Assembly (NCBI GenBank): GCA_023428865.1
Contig: JAEYWT010000366.1
Location: 1 to 15,232, forward strand
Direction of reading: 5' to 3'
Length of the DNA: 15,232 nucleotides
DNA from: Bacteroidota bacterium
Lineage (GTDB): Bacteria > Bacteroidota > Bacteroidia > Flavobacteriales_F > PHOS-HE28
Shown here: one piece after another, positions 14,048 through 15,232 of the stretch
Layout: every line of letters begins with the position of its first letter
Position numbering within the stretch: position 1 is the first letter of the stretch
Position numbers and translations under genes: made by a program
The notes under the pieces: model-generated
What the model saw: only the letters and a program-made list of their open reading frames with translations
Database searches by the model: none
Told to the model about the DNA's origin: nothing

Positions 14048-15177
14048 AGCTTCTCGATCGCTGCGTCCAAGGTAACGTCCTGCTTCGCGAAGCAGAAACG
14101 CAAGAGCCGTTGATCGGTCGGCGGCTCTTTGTAGAAGGGTGAAAGCGGAATAGTGGCCACGCCGAATTCGCGTGTCACGCGTTGCGCGAAGTCCAGATCA
14201 TTCTCATTGCTGATCGCGCTGTAATCAGCCGTCTGGAAATAGGATCCTTCACAAGGGAGAAGCCTGAAGCGTGACTTCGCCATCCCTCTAGCGAACCGAT
14301 CACGCTTGGCTTGGTAGAATGATGACACGAGCTCGTAGCTCGACGGCACCTTCATGTAAGCGGCCAATGCATGTTGCATCGGTGTATTCACACTGAAGAC
14401 ATTGAACTGATGGACTTTTCTGAACTCCGCCATCAGCGCTTTCGGTGCAAGCGCATAGCCCATCTTCCAGCCGGTGGTGTGGAACACCTTGCCGAAGCTG
14501 AAGATCACGAAGGCCCGATCGCGCAGCTCCGAATAGTTGATCGCGGAAGCATGCGGTTCACCGTCGAAGACCAGGTGCTCGTACACCTCATCGCTGAGCA
14601 GGATGATGTCCGTGCCCCGCAGCATCTCAGCGATCCGTTTCATATCCGCATCGCGCAGGATCGTACCCGCCGGGTTGTGCGGTGTGTTGATCATCAACAT
14701 CCGCGTGCGCGGCGTGATGGCCGCGCCTACCGCATGGGCATCGAACTGCATGTCGCTGCCCAGACGCACGTGCACGGGCTTTCCTCCGAAGAGTTCCACA
14801 GTGGGCGAATAACAGTCGTATGCTGGATCAACGATGATGACCTCATCACCGGGATGCACCACCGCTCCGATCGCGGTGAAGATGGCCTGCGTGCCACCCG
14901 ATGCCACGGTGACCTCCGTCTCCGGATCGTAGCGGAATCCGTAAAGCCGTTCAACCTTGTTGGCGATCGTTTCGCGCAAGGAAGGAAGGCCGGGCATCGG
15001 CGCGTACTGGTTGTGACCAGCCTTCATGGCCGCGTCCACCAAGGCGCTTAGTTTGCTATCGATCGGAAAATCCGGGAACCCTTGGCTGAGGTTGATGGCC
15101 CCACACTCAGCCGCCAACTTGCTCATCACCGTGAAGAAGGTGGTGCCGACGTGGTGGAGTTTGCTGATGATCGCCAT
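14035..15177 (-). CDS. ybdL: PLP-dependent aminotransferase, YbdL-like (methionine/glutamine transaminase)
   Basis: The 380-residue protein is a fold-type I class I/II aminotransferase. Visible motifs are 'INLSQGFPDFP' (28-38), 'NQYAPMPGLPSLRE' (56-69), the PLP-phosphate region 'VASGGTQAIF' (91-100), 'NTPHNPAGT' (164-172), 'SDEVYEHLVF' with D196, 'SFGKVFHTTGWKMGY' with the PLP-binding K230, and R360 in 'LRFCFAK' for the substrate carboxylate. The sequence follows E. coli YbdL along its whole length; YbdL prefers methionine, and relatives work as kynurenine/glutamine transaminases. With the overlapping omega-amidase it probably completes a glutamine-driven amination of keto acids, for example the last step of methionine salvage (MtnE-type); that specificity is inference. 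The ATG at 15177 follows directly after the stop of the upstream frame (TGAATG), so the minus-strand genes seem to form one operon. Confidence 0.93.
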   Translation of the reverse strand: MAIISKLHHVGTTFFTVMSKLAAECGAINLSQGFPDFPIDSKLSALVDAAMKAGHNQYAPMPGLPSLRETIANKVERLYGFRYDPETEVTVASGGTQAIFTAIGAVVHPGDEVIIVDPAYDCYSPTVELFGGKPVHVRLGSDMQFDAHAVGAAITPRTRMLMINTPHNPAGTILRDADMKRIAEMLRGTDIILLSDEVYEHLVFDGEPHASAINYSELRDRAFVIFSFGKVFHTTGWKMGYALAPKALMAEFRKVHQFNVFSVNTPMQHALAAYMKVPSSYELVSSFYQAKRDRFARGMAKSRFRLLPCEGSYFQTADYSAISNENDLDFAQRVTREFGVATIPLSPFYKEPPTDQRLLRFCFAKQDVTLDAAIEKLCRI

Positions 15178-15232
15178 TCAAGGAGCAGATGGAAGCACAG
15201 CAAGCAGACGTTGGACCCCGTCCTTAAGAGGT
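15178..15232 (-). CDS. C-terminal end of an unidentified upstream gene (runs off right edge)
   Basis: On the minus strand the 17 codons before the TGA at 15180-15178 are open and read PLKDGVQRLLAVLPSAP, a plausible amphipathic helix at a protein C-terminus. The stop abuts the aminotransferase ATG with no gap, a usual operon arrangement. The piece is too short to identify, and it could be noncoding leader that happens to be open. Confidence 0.4.
   Translation of the reverse strand, partial: PLKDGVQRLLAVLPSAP

Noticed and set aside
14371..15051. Plus-strand open frame of 226 codons opposite the aminotransferase
   Set aside because: The minus strand carries every expected aminotransferase motif through this interval.

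Overview
The window looks like a stretch of chromosome from a Bacteroidota bacterium, most likely a Flavobacteriales-type lineage with an unusually GC-rich genome. The evidence is: a complete type B sorting domain of the type IX secretion system (T9SS, the gliding-motility-associated C-terminal domain) on a 1657-residue protein; signal peptides that end in A-Q; an Ig-like-fold lipoprotein and a membrane-anchored coiled-coil protein of kinds I know mainly from this phylum; and almost no Shine-Dalgarno sequences. Nothing marks a mobile element: I see no transposase, integrase, tRNA, CRISPR array or phage gene.

Layout from left to right. (1) 1-529, minus strand: the N-terminal third of a peptide/oligopeptide ABC-transporter substrate-binding lipoprotein, running off the left edge. 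(2) 663-4193, plus: a large secreted protein, probably an outer-membrane beta-barrel, transcribed divergently from the first gene. (3) 4321-5235, minus: a single-pass membrane protein with a long coiled coil and a C-terminal beta-rich domain, convergent with the previous gene and separated from it by a hairpin terminator. (4) 5321-8153, plus: a compact operon of ComF-family phosphoribosyltransferase, GAF-type free-methionine-R-sulfoxide reductase and an Ig-like lipoprotein; the last two overlap by one base. (5) 8287-13260, plus: a giant T9SS cargo protein built from an IgGFc-binding-type head, several Ig/PKD-like domains (one with a reelin-like domain inserted in it), three tandem 81-residue modules, seven tandem 69-residue modules and the type B sorting domain. 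(6) 13268-15177, minus: an omega-amidase (YafV-like) and a PLP aminotransferase (YbdL-like) overlapping by 13 bases, preceded with no gap by the tail of another gene at the right edge.

How the genes fit together. The last pair forms a coherent biochemical module: the transaminase can use glutamine to aminate a keto acid such as the keto form of methionine, and the omega-amidase removes the resulting alpha-ketoglutaramate, as in the glutamine transaminase/omega-amidase branch of methionine salvage. The free-methionine sulfoxide reductase 7 kb away also acts on methionine, but that may be coincidence. The two large envelope proteins and the two lipoproteins make this a region rich in cell-surface genes. 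No intergenic gap exceeds 300 bases; the largest is about 133 bases. I see no defence or wholly new system. The most informative features are the modular architecture of the T9SS giant, the uncharacterised barrel protein, and the overlapping transaminase/amidase pair.
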